Below are positions 47,790-59,295 of a DNA stretch of 64,000 bases, piece by piece. A model generated the notes under the pieces. The model ran no database searches. It was not told the origin of the DNA and was given only the letters and a program-made list of their open reading frames with translations. Numbering within the stretch: position 1 is the stretch's first letter; each line of letters begins with the position of its first letter. A program made the position numbers and the translations under genes. Source of the stretch: Bimuria novae-zelandiae CBS 107.79 (taxonomy: Eukaryota; Ascomycota; Dothideomycetes; Pleosporales; Didymosphaeriaceae); assembly GCA_010015655.1 (NCBI GenBank), contig ML976703.1, positions 423,109 to 487,108 of the forward strand. Reading direction: 5' to 3'.

Positions 47790-49160
47790 TTAAAGTAAAA
47801 AACCTATAATATATATATAAAGCTAATAATTTAGTAGTATATTTGCACGCACGAAAATTTATAGCTAAATAAAAGGTAGAGATTACTTAACTATCTAGAC
47901 TTAATATTAAACCGGAAGCTATTAAAGCTATTTTATAAAATAAGAATTTTTTTACGCTTTTTACTTGCCGCGATATTTATAATATACGTATAGCTAAGCG
48001 TATTAAGTAATTAGAAGGGAGAATACTAGTAGAACAGCTAATAAATTAACTTTAAAAAGAAGGAAACTAGGAACTTAGACTATAGTATAATAGTAGTAGA
48101 TATATTATATTTCATATATTTACGTATAAGAGGTTAATTAAGTTTACTAATAAATATAATAAGGTCTTTCTTTTTAACTCTACTTATAAAACAAACTAAT
48201 ACTACATACCTCTACTCTCTATTATTAGTATCGCTCTAATAAATGCTGACTTCTTAATTACATTTTACTTTATATAGGATAAATAAGCTAAAAGCTACTT
48301 ATAGGTTTTACGCTCTTTCCTTTCACTTCTTAAGCTACCTATTAAACCTCCTATATTATATATAGACTAAGGTGCCGCACTTTTATCTATAAATAGTAAT
48401 AAAGTCCTTTAGTTTCTATATCTCCTTTATGTATAGCATATTTATAAGAATGTCTAAGTAAATTATAAGAAGGAATTCTTAATAAATAAGAAATATAATA
48501 ACTTCTTTAGCCACTAGATTAAGATGTATACCGCATATATAAAAGGGCTCTATAAATAAGCTAAAAACGAGATAGAGGCGTTCCTTATAGATAAGTAGTA
48601 TATATTCTGCTACTTAAATAAGATATAGCTTATATATTAAGAGAAATTTGTGGTATCATAGTCCTGATAGTGGCTATATCTAGGAAATTCTATAACCTTA
48701 CGAGTAGAGAGAGCGCATGCCGTCGTAAAGCACTAGATTACTAATTCTATAGCTAATATCTTATTAGTATTTAAGCTTATAAAGAAAAGTGTTAAAAGGC
48801 AACTTAATACTCTTATTATAGTACTTACTTAGGACTATATTTTTATTTCTGTATTCCCTAGTAAGACGCTTTTTATTAATATTATTTACAGAATCTTAAG
48901 ACACGCTATTATTCTCCTAGTTTAGTAGTATAATAAGGCTAAGCAGGCTATAGGATTAACTCTATTAGCCTAATATATATATATTTTTAGTAAAATAATA
49001 GAATTACACTACTCTTATTAAATTTTAGATATATTAGAGTTAAAATTAGCTATTAAGCATAAGGAAATACATTCTTTTTAGTAAATTAAGAAGTCTTCTC
49101 TTCTATATAGGTATTAAATCTCTTTATATTCTATTATATATTCCAATATTTTATTTTATT
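47790..49160 (+). pseudogene. Decayed MULE transposase
   Basis: Fragments on the plus strand between stops match the order of fungal Mutator-like transposases. Near 47960-48000 there is a D-I-Y-N segment. At 48170-48230 there is the F-N-S-T-Y-K-T-N stretch followed by P-L-L, where the family has D-x-T-Y-K-T-N with the first catalytic Asp. Near 48355-48460 a decayed second catalytic Asp region leads to an H-I-Y-K-N-V segment (family W-H-I/V-N-K-N-V). About 48700-48740 reads R-V-E-R-A-H-A, a conserved C-terminal segment. Stops are RIP-type. The gene is dead. Confidence 0.75.
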
Positions 49161-49596
49161 TAGGCTAATCTTAGAATCTTAGTTTTTAATATCTATAAAA
49201 CAGCGCTATTCGCCCTTTTTAACTTCTTAAGGCAAAGTTAAGAAGAAAAGTCCTTTATTATTTAAGGTTAAAAAAGCTCAGGCATTAGAAGAACTATTAT
49301 AAAGAAGTAGCTGGCTATAAAGATATAAGAAAAGGCCTCCAACCTATTCTAATTACTATATAGAAAGTTATATACGGACTTAGTACCCTATAGGTCTTAG
49401 GTAGGATAGTTAATTTAATTAATTAATCTATAAAATTTTATTTTAAATATATCTAGCAACTGCGCTTTTATATATTAACGCTTTATTTATATTACTAGGA
49501 CCACGATGTCGTGCGTCGGTGGCTTAGTCATGGTGACGCTTAGTCAGGGTGGTGCCACTAGTAAAAATGGTGGTCCCCCTATTAATTCCCCTATTA

Positions 49597-51272
49597 ATGT
49601 GTTTCACTACTCATCTGCCCATCCCACCAAAATCGACGCGGCTTTTTGACGGATTGCATTATAACAACAGAATTAATTATACTGCAAATATATAAATAGG
49701 ATTCCTAGATAGCCTTATATTAAGTCCTATTATGGCCTTGGATATAGCACTTTAAACACGTTGGTGGTGCGCGCTGGCGCGTGGGCTGAGCCTCCTGTTA
49801 AGCTACCTCCCTCTCCGCATTTTCGGCCTGTATAGCAAGCAGCTGGCCCTGCTCAGCCTGCAGAGTTCCCCCATAGGCAATATACTATTGGCGCTACTAC
49901 CGCTTACGCTCGTGGCGCTTAAGAGTCTTCTATAGCTTTATAACCTTATCTATAAGTATTACATTTAATTGCATAAAAAGTTAACATGCTTTAGTAAGCT
50001 AATAGATAGCTTAATAAGTAAGATTTTATAATAAATAATAAACTTAGTTCTGTATATATTAAGCTTGCTACTAAAGCTAAGTAATAGTATAAGACGTCTT
50101 TAGCGTCTATACTACCTTAGCGTTAGTTATTACTACTAGTAAGGACGGCGTTCTAATAACTATAAGCAATAATAGGACGCGATTTAGATTAAATAGGACA
50201 AGCCTAGTCGCTTAGAACCTGGCCTGGATATTTTACTTTATAAGGACTGTCTTTCTAATGCCTAAGTATATCTCTAGAAAGTTATTCTTGTTAATATAGT
50301 AGATGCCTTAGCGAACGAGCTCCTGGACCTGCTGCCCATACGCACGCTTTAGAGGCGAGAAACAGCCAACATCAAGCGGCTGAAGCAGGTGGGAGGTATG
50401 GGAGGGCATGCACAGCGTGATAATCTTATTCTCTGCGCAATACTGGTCGAACTTAGGTGTTGCATGGCTGTTATAGTTGTCAAGGATAAGGAGTTAGTGG
50501 GTGCTAACTATACACGCCTTTATACAGCGATCAAAGTGCTAAAGCCAGGCGAAGCCAAGCTTATTAGTTATCTAGCTAGCACGCAGGCCTTAATACTAGC
50601 TATATTAGTAGAGCTTAACTATAAGTATTGCTTAGCTAACTATATTAGAGCTTATAATAATCTTTAACGTTGCAGTAATACCTATTATAAATCTAGTTTT
50701 ATTAAAGTTATAGATATCTATATTAAGTATGCCGTATAACTAACGCGTCTTTTCTATAAGCTTAAACTATACGCGAAATATAACTAGATCTTTATATTAC
50801 GCGTGCTATAAATAGAACTTATAATTTTACTTTATTTAAAGCTCTAGCTAGGTGTTAATAAAGCGCAATACTTAGTTCTTACTAATACACACAAAAAAAA
50901 AGATCTTAGCTATACGTAGTAAAGTATTAGCTATTTATTATATATTAATAATTAAGAGTAGAAATCCGCGTTAGTTAAGGTCTAAGATTTATTTTACTAA
51001 AGACTCTTCTTTTAATAGCTATAGCTTATAGGCGGGTCCCTTTAACTCGGTCTTAGATAGTTAATTAAGGAACGTTATATAGCTATATAGCGCGCTAGTA
51101 GCTTAATATCTGCTTAGTTTAAATCGCCTGTATCGTAAGATCAATCCTGCGCTCTTTTTGGGCCTGCTGGGTGCGCTGGGTGGGCGGCATCGCGAGAGTT
51201 GTGAGAAGACGCGTCGCGATTTTGGTGGGGTGGGCGGATGACTGGTGTGGGTGGATGAGTGGTGGAACACGT
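49597..51272 (-). mobile_element. pogo/Fot1 transposon, patchily RIPed (1.68 kb)
   Basis: The left end starts ATGTGTTTCACTACTCAT, and the right end read inward starts ACGTGTTCCACCACTCAT; both continue into CCCACCAAAATCG. The left end is next to TA (49595-49596); the right end is next to TG, so the target duplication is imperfect. The family is the same as the remnant at 568-792. The transposase lies on the minus strand. Parts (about 49740-49900, 50310-50500 and 51150-51270) keep normal codons, while the rest is RIP-converted. Confidence 0.85.
49740..51200 (-). pseudogene. Decayed pogo/Fot1 DDE transposase
   Basis: The start is near 51193 (M-P-P-T-Q-R-T-Q-Q-A). Within 60 codons Gln/Arg codons become TAA/TAG in the DNA-binding region (L-Y-N-V-P, D-R-V-K-G). 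At about 50500-50310 the catalytic core is well preserved: L-I-L-D-N-Y-N-S-H, where family members usually have D-G/N-H-x-S-H, and later I-I-T-L-C-M-P-S-H-T-S-H-L-L-Q-P-L-D with the last catalytic Asp. The C-terminus near 49900-49740 ends in Q-R-A-P-P-T-C, a Cys-bearing tail typical of this group. Multiple stops make it non-functional, but the preserved patches place it firmly in the family. A 92-codon plus-strand frame at 50389-50667 is its antisense shadow. Confidence 0.85.
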
Positions 51273-51556
51273 TGAGTCGCGGTCGTTCGCGTGCATTAGC
51301 GTAAGCATCAACCAACTTATACCGTAGGTGATTTCACATGAAACTAGATAGAAGTTGAAAATATTCTGTGACTTGTCTTCATATATTGATTGCTTTCAAG
51401 GAGTCGCAGTAGGGCCAAAACCTGACTAGCTCCAAGCGTGCCTTGTATCTCGACTCAGTTGGAAAACCTGAACAGACCACTTGCCCATAAGAAGACGACG
51501 TTGACTTCTAATCGCAACGTTTCATCCAAACATGAAATGGCCACCATAGTCCCACT

Positions 51557-53969
51557 TTACCATGCGGAAGATCCACCCCATCCGTCACCAGTGTCCACCT
51601 AATGAGAACGTTAGTCTCCCATAACAATCCCGAAAGCGTGTTGCGTTTATGGGGAGTGGAGCATAATGCAGTAATGTTATATGTCGAAGAGAGGGCCGCA
51701 TACCTGGGGCTCGGGGGCCTTGAAGCCACGACCTCGTACATTGACGGAAGCCGACGTTCCGTTCGTGCCGTTCGTGCGCGTCGGCGATATTGCAGCAGGT
51801 TTCTTGATGGTAATCGGAACAGGATCGCCACCATCGCCATCAGCCTCCAGAGTGCTCCAACCCTGGTCCTGGTTCTCGATGTCTTTCTTGAGCTCTTGCT
51901 GCTCGAAGGCAATCTTTGACTCCTTCTGTTGGTTCCACACCTGTTGCACCTCGGGCGAGTTCCTGATAGACGCCTCACGAACGCAGACGGCCAAGAAACT
52001 CTGGACCGTATATACAGCGTCGTTGCCGGCGTTGTGAAGTCCAAAATGATCAATTTTGAATCGTTCCAAGATCTTGCCAAGCTTAGTGATCTGTTCTTCA
52101 CGTCGCCACACCCGGTAGATATTGGCTGAGTCTTGAGCCTCGAGAATATTTGGAAGACCCAAAGGGTCGAAACCTAGGTTCTGGAGGTACTTGACATCTG
52201 TGAGAGTATCGTGACCCAAGAATATGAGATTGCGCTTGTCTCTATGGCCATTGTCATGATTTGCGTGGGCGTCGCGGGGCGCTGCACAGAAGGGCGACTG
52301 AAAGCACGACACAACGGCTTCACGAGCATCTTCCAACGAGACAAATTCAGATTGACCGAAGAAGAAGCTACCAGGGCACCCGGAAACGTACTCACTGTTG
52401 ACCAGGTGAGCGTAGTCGCTGATGCGGAAGTGTCGAGCGCGGATCAATGATCTCCAATTCTCTCCGTCTTTTCCAGGTGTAAGCTCTACTAGGTCGCGTG
52501 TGTCCAGTGTGGCAATGCCGACCTCGGTAATCTTCGTATGATCTTTCTCGTACGCCTCGACGTCAACGCAAACAAACACGACCGAGTGGTCAAACGCGAA
52601 TGGCACGGAGAGTGAGACGTCAATCGCCGGGGGTGGTCCCGTTGCATTTCCTCCTGTAATCAGTCAGCCATCGCCCATTGCGCATCGTAAACGTATACTC
52701 ACCATCGATCACGGTTGGTCGAAGTCCAAGATAACGCTGAGCCCTCTTGAATTGGTCAACGAGCACCTTTTGCTTCTTCAAGCGATCCACCCGCTTCTTC
52801 TCCTTTGACCCCTTGCTTTTATTCTTTGTCACCTCCCATGCTTCCTCGATCATCGATTTGAAGTCCTCAAGAAGCTGAGCGTCAAGTGAGGGCGGAGCCG
52901 GCTCGCCTGTCGGGCGAGTAGCTATACCTGGAACCTGATTGGTCATGCTAGTATACTCGTCCCTAGTGTGAGATCGACCAAGATAGCGTGGACGACAACG
53001 AGGATGGTCCGGAAAGCGACTCACGAGTCCTTCCTCACGCTGTGAATCGGTGATCTTGAGGCTGAGCTTGAAATGGGAATTGACTTCTTTCAGAAGATCT
53101 ACCACCTGGCTCTCGCGTACAAGAATGAGAGGCCTGGACTCCTCAATGTCCCAGAGATAGTACCTGTCAGATTCAGCAATGTGTCATTGGGAGAGAAAGG
53201 TAAGCCACGGAAAAGGGTAGTAAATGAATAGCCTCGTCCGATTGATTTCGCCTCTCTGCACTGTCCTCGAGTATTTGGCACATCATGAGAGAGACAAAAT
53301 GGAAACGGATGGACTTACAGATCCCACTCACGAGCCCAGAACTTCCCCTCGTCGAAGAAGGCCGAAGCGATCGCTTGCTTGGAACTCTGGTCGCAGTACT
53401 TGTAAGGGTACTTCGCAAGAGCCATAATAGGCGTAAAGTACTTCTCGTGAGGTGCCGCTTGCTCGCTGAGCTGCATAACTGCAGGTGGTAGTGGATGGGT
53501 AGGAAGAGCTGAGAGCTGAGGCTTCGACCCTAAGTTGTACGAGCTTTCAGCGCCCTTCCTCCAAACGAATCGACGCTCGGGGTTCTCCTTTGGGTCTTCC
53601 TGGCCGTTTGTGAGGGGGTCAGACCCCGACTTCGGATCGCCTACGTTCATGCTGACCGCAGGTGACAGCTCCCGTTTGCTGGCGTTAGATGTGGTGTCGC
53701 AGGCAGAGGATGACACTTCCTGGCTGGCGCGGTCACTGTGCCGATGCGTTAGTATGATCAGCCGTTACTGGCTCGTCATAGGGCAATGCAACGTACTCAT
53801 GCTTCAGCCCTACATCCTCAGTATGGTCTAGCGAGACGCCACCGCCCTCGGCAGGTCCATGGTCAGCATGCGCTGGCCTAGGAGAAGGGGCTCTGGCAGG
53901 CAGCGCGGCGAGATCCGGCTCGGTGAGCATGCAGAGGCGCTCCAACCGAGCAGCCAGCCTAGCCTCCAT
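51557..53969 (-). CDS. DEDD-type 3'-5' exonuclease, Gfd2/YDR514C-like
   Basis: Five exons on the minus strand: 53797-53969, 53319-53735, 52703-53163, 51704-52653 and 51557-51598, giving 680 residues. Introns show GT..AG ends, and the first has an ACTAAC branch site. The N-terminal third is low complexity. A middle domain (A-R-E-W-D-L-Y-Y-L-W-D-I) is followed by a basic coiled linker (K-N-K-S-K-G-S-K-E-K-K-R). The RNase H-like exonuclease core has D381-V-E383, then G-H-D499-T-L-T-D, and H557-N-A-G-N-D562, the DEDDh metal-binding set. Yeast relatives are linked to mRNA export (Gfd2) and the core resembles Neurospora QIP; substrate and role here are inferred. The last exon is only 14 codons (V-D-T-G-D-G-W-G-G-S-S-A-W). 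It lies 285 bp from the pogo element and is divergent from the ING/PHD gene. Confidence 0.85.
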
Positions 53970-54888
53970 GTTGCGGCGTTGCACAAACAAGATGTGGCTG
54001 TGGAGTGGAGAATGGGGAACGGGGAGGGGTTTGGCAAACGCGGAAGTCTTCCAATGGTTCTTATGGAGCGGCGGAAAGACGCGTTTGCCTTTGATGGACT
54101 GAAAGAAGAAAGCGCGCTGGTGGCAAACGCAAGTGGAGCAGGAACGACCAGTGAAGCTGGAAGCAGGTGCAGCTCGGCGACAGAGAATTACGATATGTGA
54201 AGGCAGGAGTGATATTTGGAGGAGAGTGCATGGTCTATATGAATACGTCAATCTCTAGTGCTGGGCGGAGAGGTGAGACTGAGAGACAAGACTGTGGGCA
54301 GTGTCTCGCGGCAGGAACATGGTATGATAGCATTGCAAGGAGAGCTCATTGTGGTCGTTTGTTTGCATTGAGAGGTCGAAATAAATGGCATAATGATTGA
54401 GGAACTGCGGGATTGTGGATGACAGCAAAGTCGTCCTCGTCGTAGTAAATATATGTCGGGGGATGAGAGATCGAGGCGGGCATCTTCGAGGACGACTTGG
54501 AAAGGAAAACTCAAGGACTGACAGGTGCATGCATGGGCTCGCGAGCTGTTGCATTGCAGAGACGACTACCACACGAATATATTCTCCGAACGTCGCATCC
54601 CATCCCCGCACCGGCGCCTCCAAGAACGTGCGGAGCGCGTCGACCTGGCGTTGTGCCTGTCGATCATTTTCGCCAAGCAGTGCGCCCCAAATAGCCTAGT
54701 GCGGCCTCAACTGCGACAGCAACCACTGTGACGACGCACAGCAGCAGCCGCCCTGCCTGCCCGTATCTCTCACCATAGCCCTCCCGTCGCCGTTCCGCCT
54801 CCCTGTCGACATCTTTGACGCGTGGTTGGAGCGCCTGACGCGCCCGTCTGGCACCCCTCAACCGCCGCGCGACCCGCGATGCGACATC
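53970..54888. promoter_or_regulatory. Divergent upstream region of the exonuclease and ING/PHD genes
   Basis: This 919-bp region separates two divergent start codons. Several short frames overlap it, but none has a motif or a spliced partner. No binding sites are claimed. Confidence 0.45.
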
Positions 54889-57402
54889 ATGGCTGAAGAA
54901 GCAGTTGCCCCAGAAGAGCCGACGCCGCCGCCCCAGCCCGTCGCGAACCCAGACGCCCAGACGACCGTCAACGACTTCCTCGACTACACCGAGTTCTTCC
55001 CCTCAGACCTGGTGCGCTCGCTACGCCTCATTGGCGATCTCGACAAGACCTACATCGATGCCACCCAGGCAGTCCACCAGCTGACGCTCAAGTATGGCAA
55101 GCTCCCCACCATCCCCGCCAGCGAGCGTCCAGATCCCGTGGCGCTGCGCAAGCAAATCGCGCAGGCGCTCGACAATGCCATCTACGCGCGGGAGTCCTCG
55201 TACGCAGAGGCATCGCGGCTGTACGAGGTGGCAGAGCGCCACAAGCACCGCATCGGCATAATCAAGAGGAAGCTCCAGGCGCAACCAGAGCCCCCATCGC
55301 GCGACCCTACGCCCGTACCCGTGTCGCCCCAGGCGCCGCGGCTGCTGAATCGCAGCTTCGCAACCCCGCACCTGCGCTTGACCTTCGATGGTCGCCACGG
55401 CGGCAGCTCGACGGCGCGCTCGCGCGACCGTAAGAAGCTGCCCGGTGTGCGCATTCGCACTGCCAGTTTCTCGGATTCGGACGACTCTGAGGTGAGGTCG
55501 AACCCTGATGCCGCTGCAGCACCCAAGAGACTGAAAGACCGCCAGGAAAAGGCGCCCAAACCTCAAAAGGTGCGCGTGCGCCCTCCCGGCTCGGGCACCA
55601 ACGTGCATAGCTCCTTCGCCGGCATCTCTACGAGCAACGCGCTCGCTAGACTCTCGCCGCCTCCCGACAACGCCCGGCCTGGCAGCAGGTGGGCACCATG
55701 GTTCAAGCTCACCGAGTACGAGATGGCTGTTCTGAGGAAGAAGATGAAGAAAAACGCTGTGTGGACTCCTAGTGAAACCATGATCAAGCGTGTGCTGGAG
55801 GCAGGCAAGCGTGGACAAGAAGCCTACGAACGGGAGAAGCGACGATGCGAAGAGGCTGGCGAGGAGTTCCTCGACGAGGAGCCCGCCGCTCCTAGTTTGC
55901 GATCGAAAAATCCTCCTGCTGCAGAAAGCACACCTGCAGCGAAACTTGCTGGCGCTGTGATAGCCAGCGCATCAACCGATGCCCTACCCACCTCGGTCGA
56001 ACCGCGAAGAGACACAGAAAATGGCGAGCTGGACGCGCTGCAGGGCACGCTCGAGCTCAGGGACACACGGCAGTCGACACGGGACAGTCAGCGCCGACAG
56101 GCTGCGCGTGATGCGCAGGAATTGGAGAACACCACTAGACGGATCAAGGAAGCTGCCGACTGGATGCAAGAGCTGAGCTTTAGTACCCTCGCCTCATACA
56201 AGAAACCTCCCCCAAAGCCCTCGCACAAGCGCAAGCGCGATTCGACCCCGGAACCTACGGTCGAGACACCACGCGAGGCGACCAGGGAGCCCTCACTGGC
56301 CTCGCAAGATAGCGAAATCAAGCCGCCTGAGTCAAAGCGACTGCGATCGAATCCCTCGGCTGCTTCTGCTGGCGCGTCTACTCCGCAGAATCTGACACCT
56401 ATCGCTCACTCGCCTGGTGTGAAGACTCCCGTACCTTTCCCAGAGACTAGCAAGACGACCACCACACAGGTGCCCCTGGCCCCAGCAGGGCCCGGTACGC
56501 CCACGAGCGTTGGCATACCCCCCGCCGCAGTGGCAAGTCAGCCTAGCACGCCTGTTGCGACTTCACCTGCCGTTGAAACAGCTGCAGAAGCACCAACGTC
56601 ACCCACAGTAGCCCCACCCGCGCCCGCGCATTCTCATGTTACAGCTGCATCTTCTCGCCCTAGGAGGGAATCGGTTGCGCCACCTAAGGCGGAGCCCGCG
56701 AGCCCGCCTCCTATCTCTGAGCCGCCTGCAAGGAAGCAGAAAGCCGCGACCCCTGCGCCCGAGGCTGGCCCTCCCGCTCCTGTTCCAGCTACACGTGCAA
56801 GGACTTCACGTCCTAGCTCCTCTCGCGGACATGTTCCCACCCCGAAAGCCCAGAGCGAGGAGCCCAAACCTAACGAGCAAGGGCAGAGCGCTCGCGAACA
56901 CCGACGTCACAGCATCTTTACCCAGTCTGCGATCGCAGCTCCTACCCCCGCGTCTACCCGGACCAGCACACGAAGAAAACCTCCTCCCAAAGGCGAGATT
57001 ACAAACGGCGAAGGTGGCCAGAAGACGGTTACGAAAGTGAATCGAGCGCAGGGCAATAAGAACAAGAAGAAGAAAAAGCCCGAGGAAGACTCGGAGCCTG
57101 TAGAGGACATTGACCAGGATGCGGAGCGATATTGCATCTGTGACGACGTCAGCTACGGGTCGATGATCCTTTGTGACAATCATGTACGTCTTGCCACTGT
57201 CTACTAATTTCATCGTGATGCTAACTCGACGAAGTGCGAAAAGGAATGGTTTCACCTTGAATGTGTGGGTTTGAAAGACGGTGAACTCCCTGCGCGCCGT
57301 GCTAAGTGGTATTGCCCTGACTGTAGGGAAGCCTTGGGCACTGATGCATATGGTAATCCAAAAGTGCCACCTCCGCTGCCCGGGCGAAGAGGAAACAGGT
57401 AG
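54889..57402 (+). CDS. ING-type chromatin protein with C-terminal PHD finger
   Basis: Exons 54889-57183 and 57235-57402 join across a 51-bp intron (GTACGT..GAAG) that splits the PHD finger, giving 820 residues. The start at 54889 (M-A-E-E-A-V-A) is the first ATG of the frame. Residues about 28-135 match the ING N-terminal helical domain (L-D-Y-T-E-F-F-P-S-D-L-V-R-S-L-R-L-I), used for histone acetyltransferase or deacetylase complex assembly. A very long Pro/Ser/Ala-rich disordered middle follows. Residues about 748-797 form a Cys4-His-Cys3 PHD finger (Y-C-I-C-D-D, C-D-N-H-C, W-F-H-L-E-C, Y-C-P-D-C), with the aromatic pattern that reads methylated H3K4. The family includes yeast Yng1, Yng2 and Pho23; which one this matches cannot be decided here. 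The middle is longer than in yeast relatives. Confidence 0.9.
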
Positions 57403-58314
57403 GCATTCCTCGTTCTCATGACCAAGTGCGTACTGAGTATCCGAGGGGTTGGAGTCATTAGTGGGGCCATTTGAGGTTCCACGTTTGCATGTCGTTCTGT
57501 TCGATATACCACTGGGACGGGTACCGGCGTTCAAAGGGCATGGCCATCAGGATTCGTGTGTAGGTTAAGTGTTTATGGTGTGGTGCGGCAGAACTCGCAC
57601 ATGGATATGTTTTAATAACGGGAAGCGGGTGTTGAAGGAGCAGCTTCGCCCACGGGCAGCTGCAGACATTGGTATTCTGAGTCTGTATCATTTGAATCAT
57701 GAAATTTAATATTGAAGATGTCTTTATGCACTTTCCAACTCACGTACGCGGCTCACAATTTACCCATTACGACTTTATGAGATGTTGACAGTGCGTCAGC
57801 TGCACACCGATTATCGTTTGGCGGCACAGCTATACCATAGAGGTACATTATTACCCATCATTCAGCCTGCATCATCCTTTCTATGCTAATTCGGATATTT
57901 TATGGCAGTGCAGGAATGATAAGCATGCACCAATTCTCGCGATAGCTCAGCCTTCGAAAGGCCTACCCGTGAGATAATATGGGTGTATATCATCAGCTAA
58001 ACCTCACATAGCAAAGTTCATAGCTAGCGGGAAGTTATTCAAGCGTGGCAAACACTGGGCCCAGGCTGGGCGTGAGATACCACTGGGCAGTAACCCTTTG
58101 AAGTTAGACGAAGTCATCATAAACGGCACAGTACCATAAGGTCTCAGCAATGCGAGAGAGCTACGCCCAATTGCGCCAAAACAAGCTATCCGCTACTCTA
58201 TCACACCACTCCGATCAAGCGACTTATTTAACACAGCGAACAACAGAACCGCGACCAAAATCGACACCATGGTCTTCACGAACCTCAAAGCCTACTCCTG
58301 CCCCAGCCGCAACC
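57403..58314. other. Intergenic region upstream of the GST-like gene
   Basis: Ordinary composition. It holds the 3' flank of the ING/PHD gene and the promoter of the GST-like gene. Short frames on both strands show no motif. No repeat or RNA gene was recognised. Confidence 0.5.
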
Positions 58315-59013
58315 ATGGCGCCCAACCCACAAAGCACCATCCCCACTCTCCACAACCTCGCCCACTCCCAAGCCCACTCCCAAGGCCACCGGTGCCTCTG
58401 GATGCTCGAAGAGCTCCAAGACACCGACCCTACCGACCCTACCTTCCAATTCAACCTTCGGAACTACCCGCGCCAAATCCCCTACAACAAAGACCTCCTC
58501 GGCGTCTTCCGCCTCGGCAAAGCCCCCATCATGACGCTCAAAACTCCCTCCGGCTCGCCTCCCGCCCTGGTGCAATTCCAGCCCGGCGTCCTCACTGAAT
58601 CCAAGCTCATCCTCGAATTCATAAACGAGGAATACGCTTCTTCGCGGTGGACGCCCGCCACGCCCGAAGACCAGCGCAGGGACCGGTTTTACAACGAACT
58701 CGCGACCGCCACGCTCAGCCAGAAAACTGATTTCACGCTCCTGTTTGAAGTGCTGGCACAGCTGGCGCTGTGGCCGTTGTCTTGGGTGTACAGGGTCCTG
58801 GGACTATCCATGAGGATGCGGTTCAAAGCGGATTTGCTGCCCGTGTTTCAGCTCCTGGACGATGCTCTGAGTGGGGAGAAGCCGTGGTTTGGCGGGAAGG
58901 ATATCGGGGTCAGTGATTTCAATATGAGCTGGGGCATGGATGTTGCGGTGCAGAGGGGGTATTGCGATTTGAAAAGGTATGACAAGTTGAGGGGGTGGTT
59001 TGAGAGGGTGTAG
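58315..59013 (+). CDS. GST-like protein, possibly shortened by an early TAG
   Basis: An uninterrupted 232-residue frame. The start at 58315 (M-A-P-N-P-Q) precedes a thioredoxin-fold N-domain: L-H-N-L-A-H-S-Q-A-H-S-Q-G-H-R-C-L-W-M-L-E-E-L. The Ser-Gln pair repeats, and C-L-W-M-L-E-E-L is the usual helix 1. Then A-P-I-M-T-L leads to L-T-E-S-K-L-I-L-E-F-I-N-E, the glutathione-site Glu-Ser motif. The C-domain includes F-G-G-K-D-I-G-V-S-D-F-N-M-S-W. The frame stops at TAG 59011-59013 right after W-F-E-R-V, but continues open for 41 codons to 59136. The continuation opens G-R-E-A-K-R-R-A, resembling the helix most GSTs have next. This suggests a nonsense change, or that this family member ends early. 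Confidence 0.8.
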   Translation: MAPNPQSTIPTLHNLAHSQAHSQGHRCLWMLEELQDTDPTDPTFQFNLRNYPRQIPYNKDLLGVFRLGKAPIMTLKTPSGSPPALVQFQPGVLTESKLILEFINEEYASSRWTPATPEDQRRDRFYNELATATLSQKTDFTLLFEVLAQLALWPLSWVYRVLGLSMRMRFKADLLPVFQLLDDALSGEKPWFGGKDIGVSDFNMSWGMDVAVQRGYCDLKRYDKLRGWFERV

Positions 59014-59295
59014 GGGAGGGAGGCGAAGAGGAGGGCGGCGGAGAGGGGTGGGGGGTTGGATTTAGTGGGGTTTGGGCATAGGGGGGTGAAGGTGGGGATG
59101 GGGGTGTTGAAGGGTGGGCAGGAGCAGGGGGACTAGAGGGTGCAATGAGGGTTGGAGATGAGCACTCGATCTCGGACGAGAAGTCAAGACCTCTCGAGGA
59201 AATGTATATAGTAGGTTTCTGAATATGTAAAATACTACAGAGTGCCTCCAATCTGGTCTGATTACATATGTATATCGAGAGAAGTGAAATACCCA

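Larger units (their letters stand above)
39402..49598 (+). mobile_element. Mutator-like (MULE) DNA transposon split by a retrotransposon
   Basis: Inverted repeats of about 83 bp lie at 39402-39484 and about 49514-49598. They share, read inward, AGGGGGACCACCA, then CTAGTGGCACCACCCTGACT and further sequence, with only scattered RIP-type C/T and G/A differences. The gypsy element at 39515-47501 sits just inside the left repeat. The remaining 2.0 kb (47502-49513) carries a decayed MULE-type transposase on the plus strand. An intact target duplication could not be shown: the right end abuts a pogo element at 49597. Confidence 0.8.

Noticed and set aside
50389..50667. 92-codon plus-strand frame in the pogo element
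   Set aside because: Antisense to the conserved DDE core of the transposase.
53000..53065. Possible 62-bp intron (GTGAGT..ACTAG) in the exonuclease gene
   Set aside because: Splicing it would shift the frame into a stop, while retention keeps the frame open.
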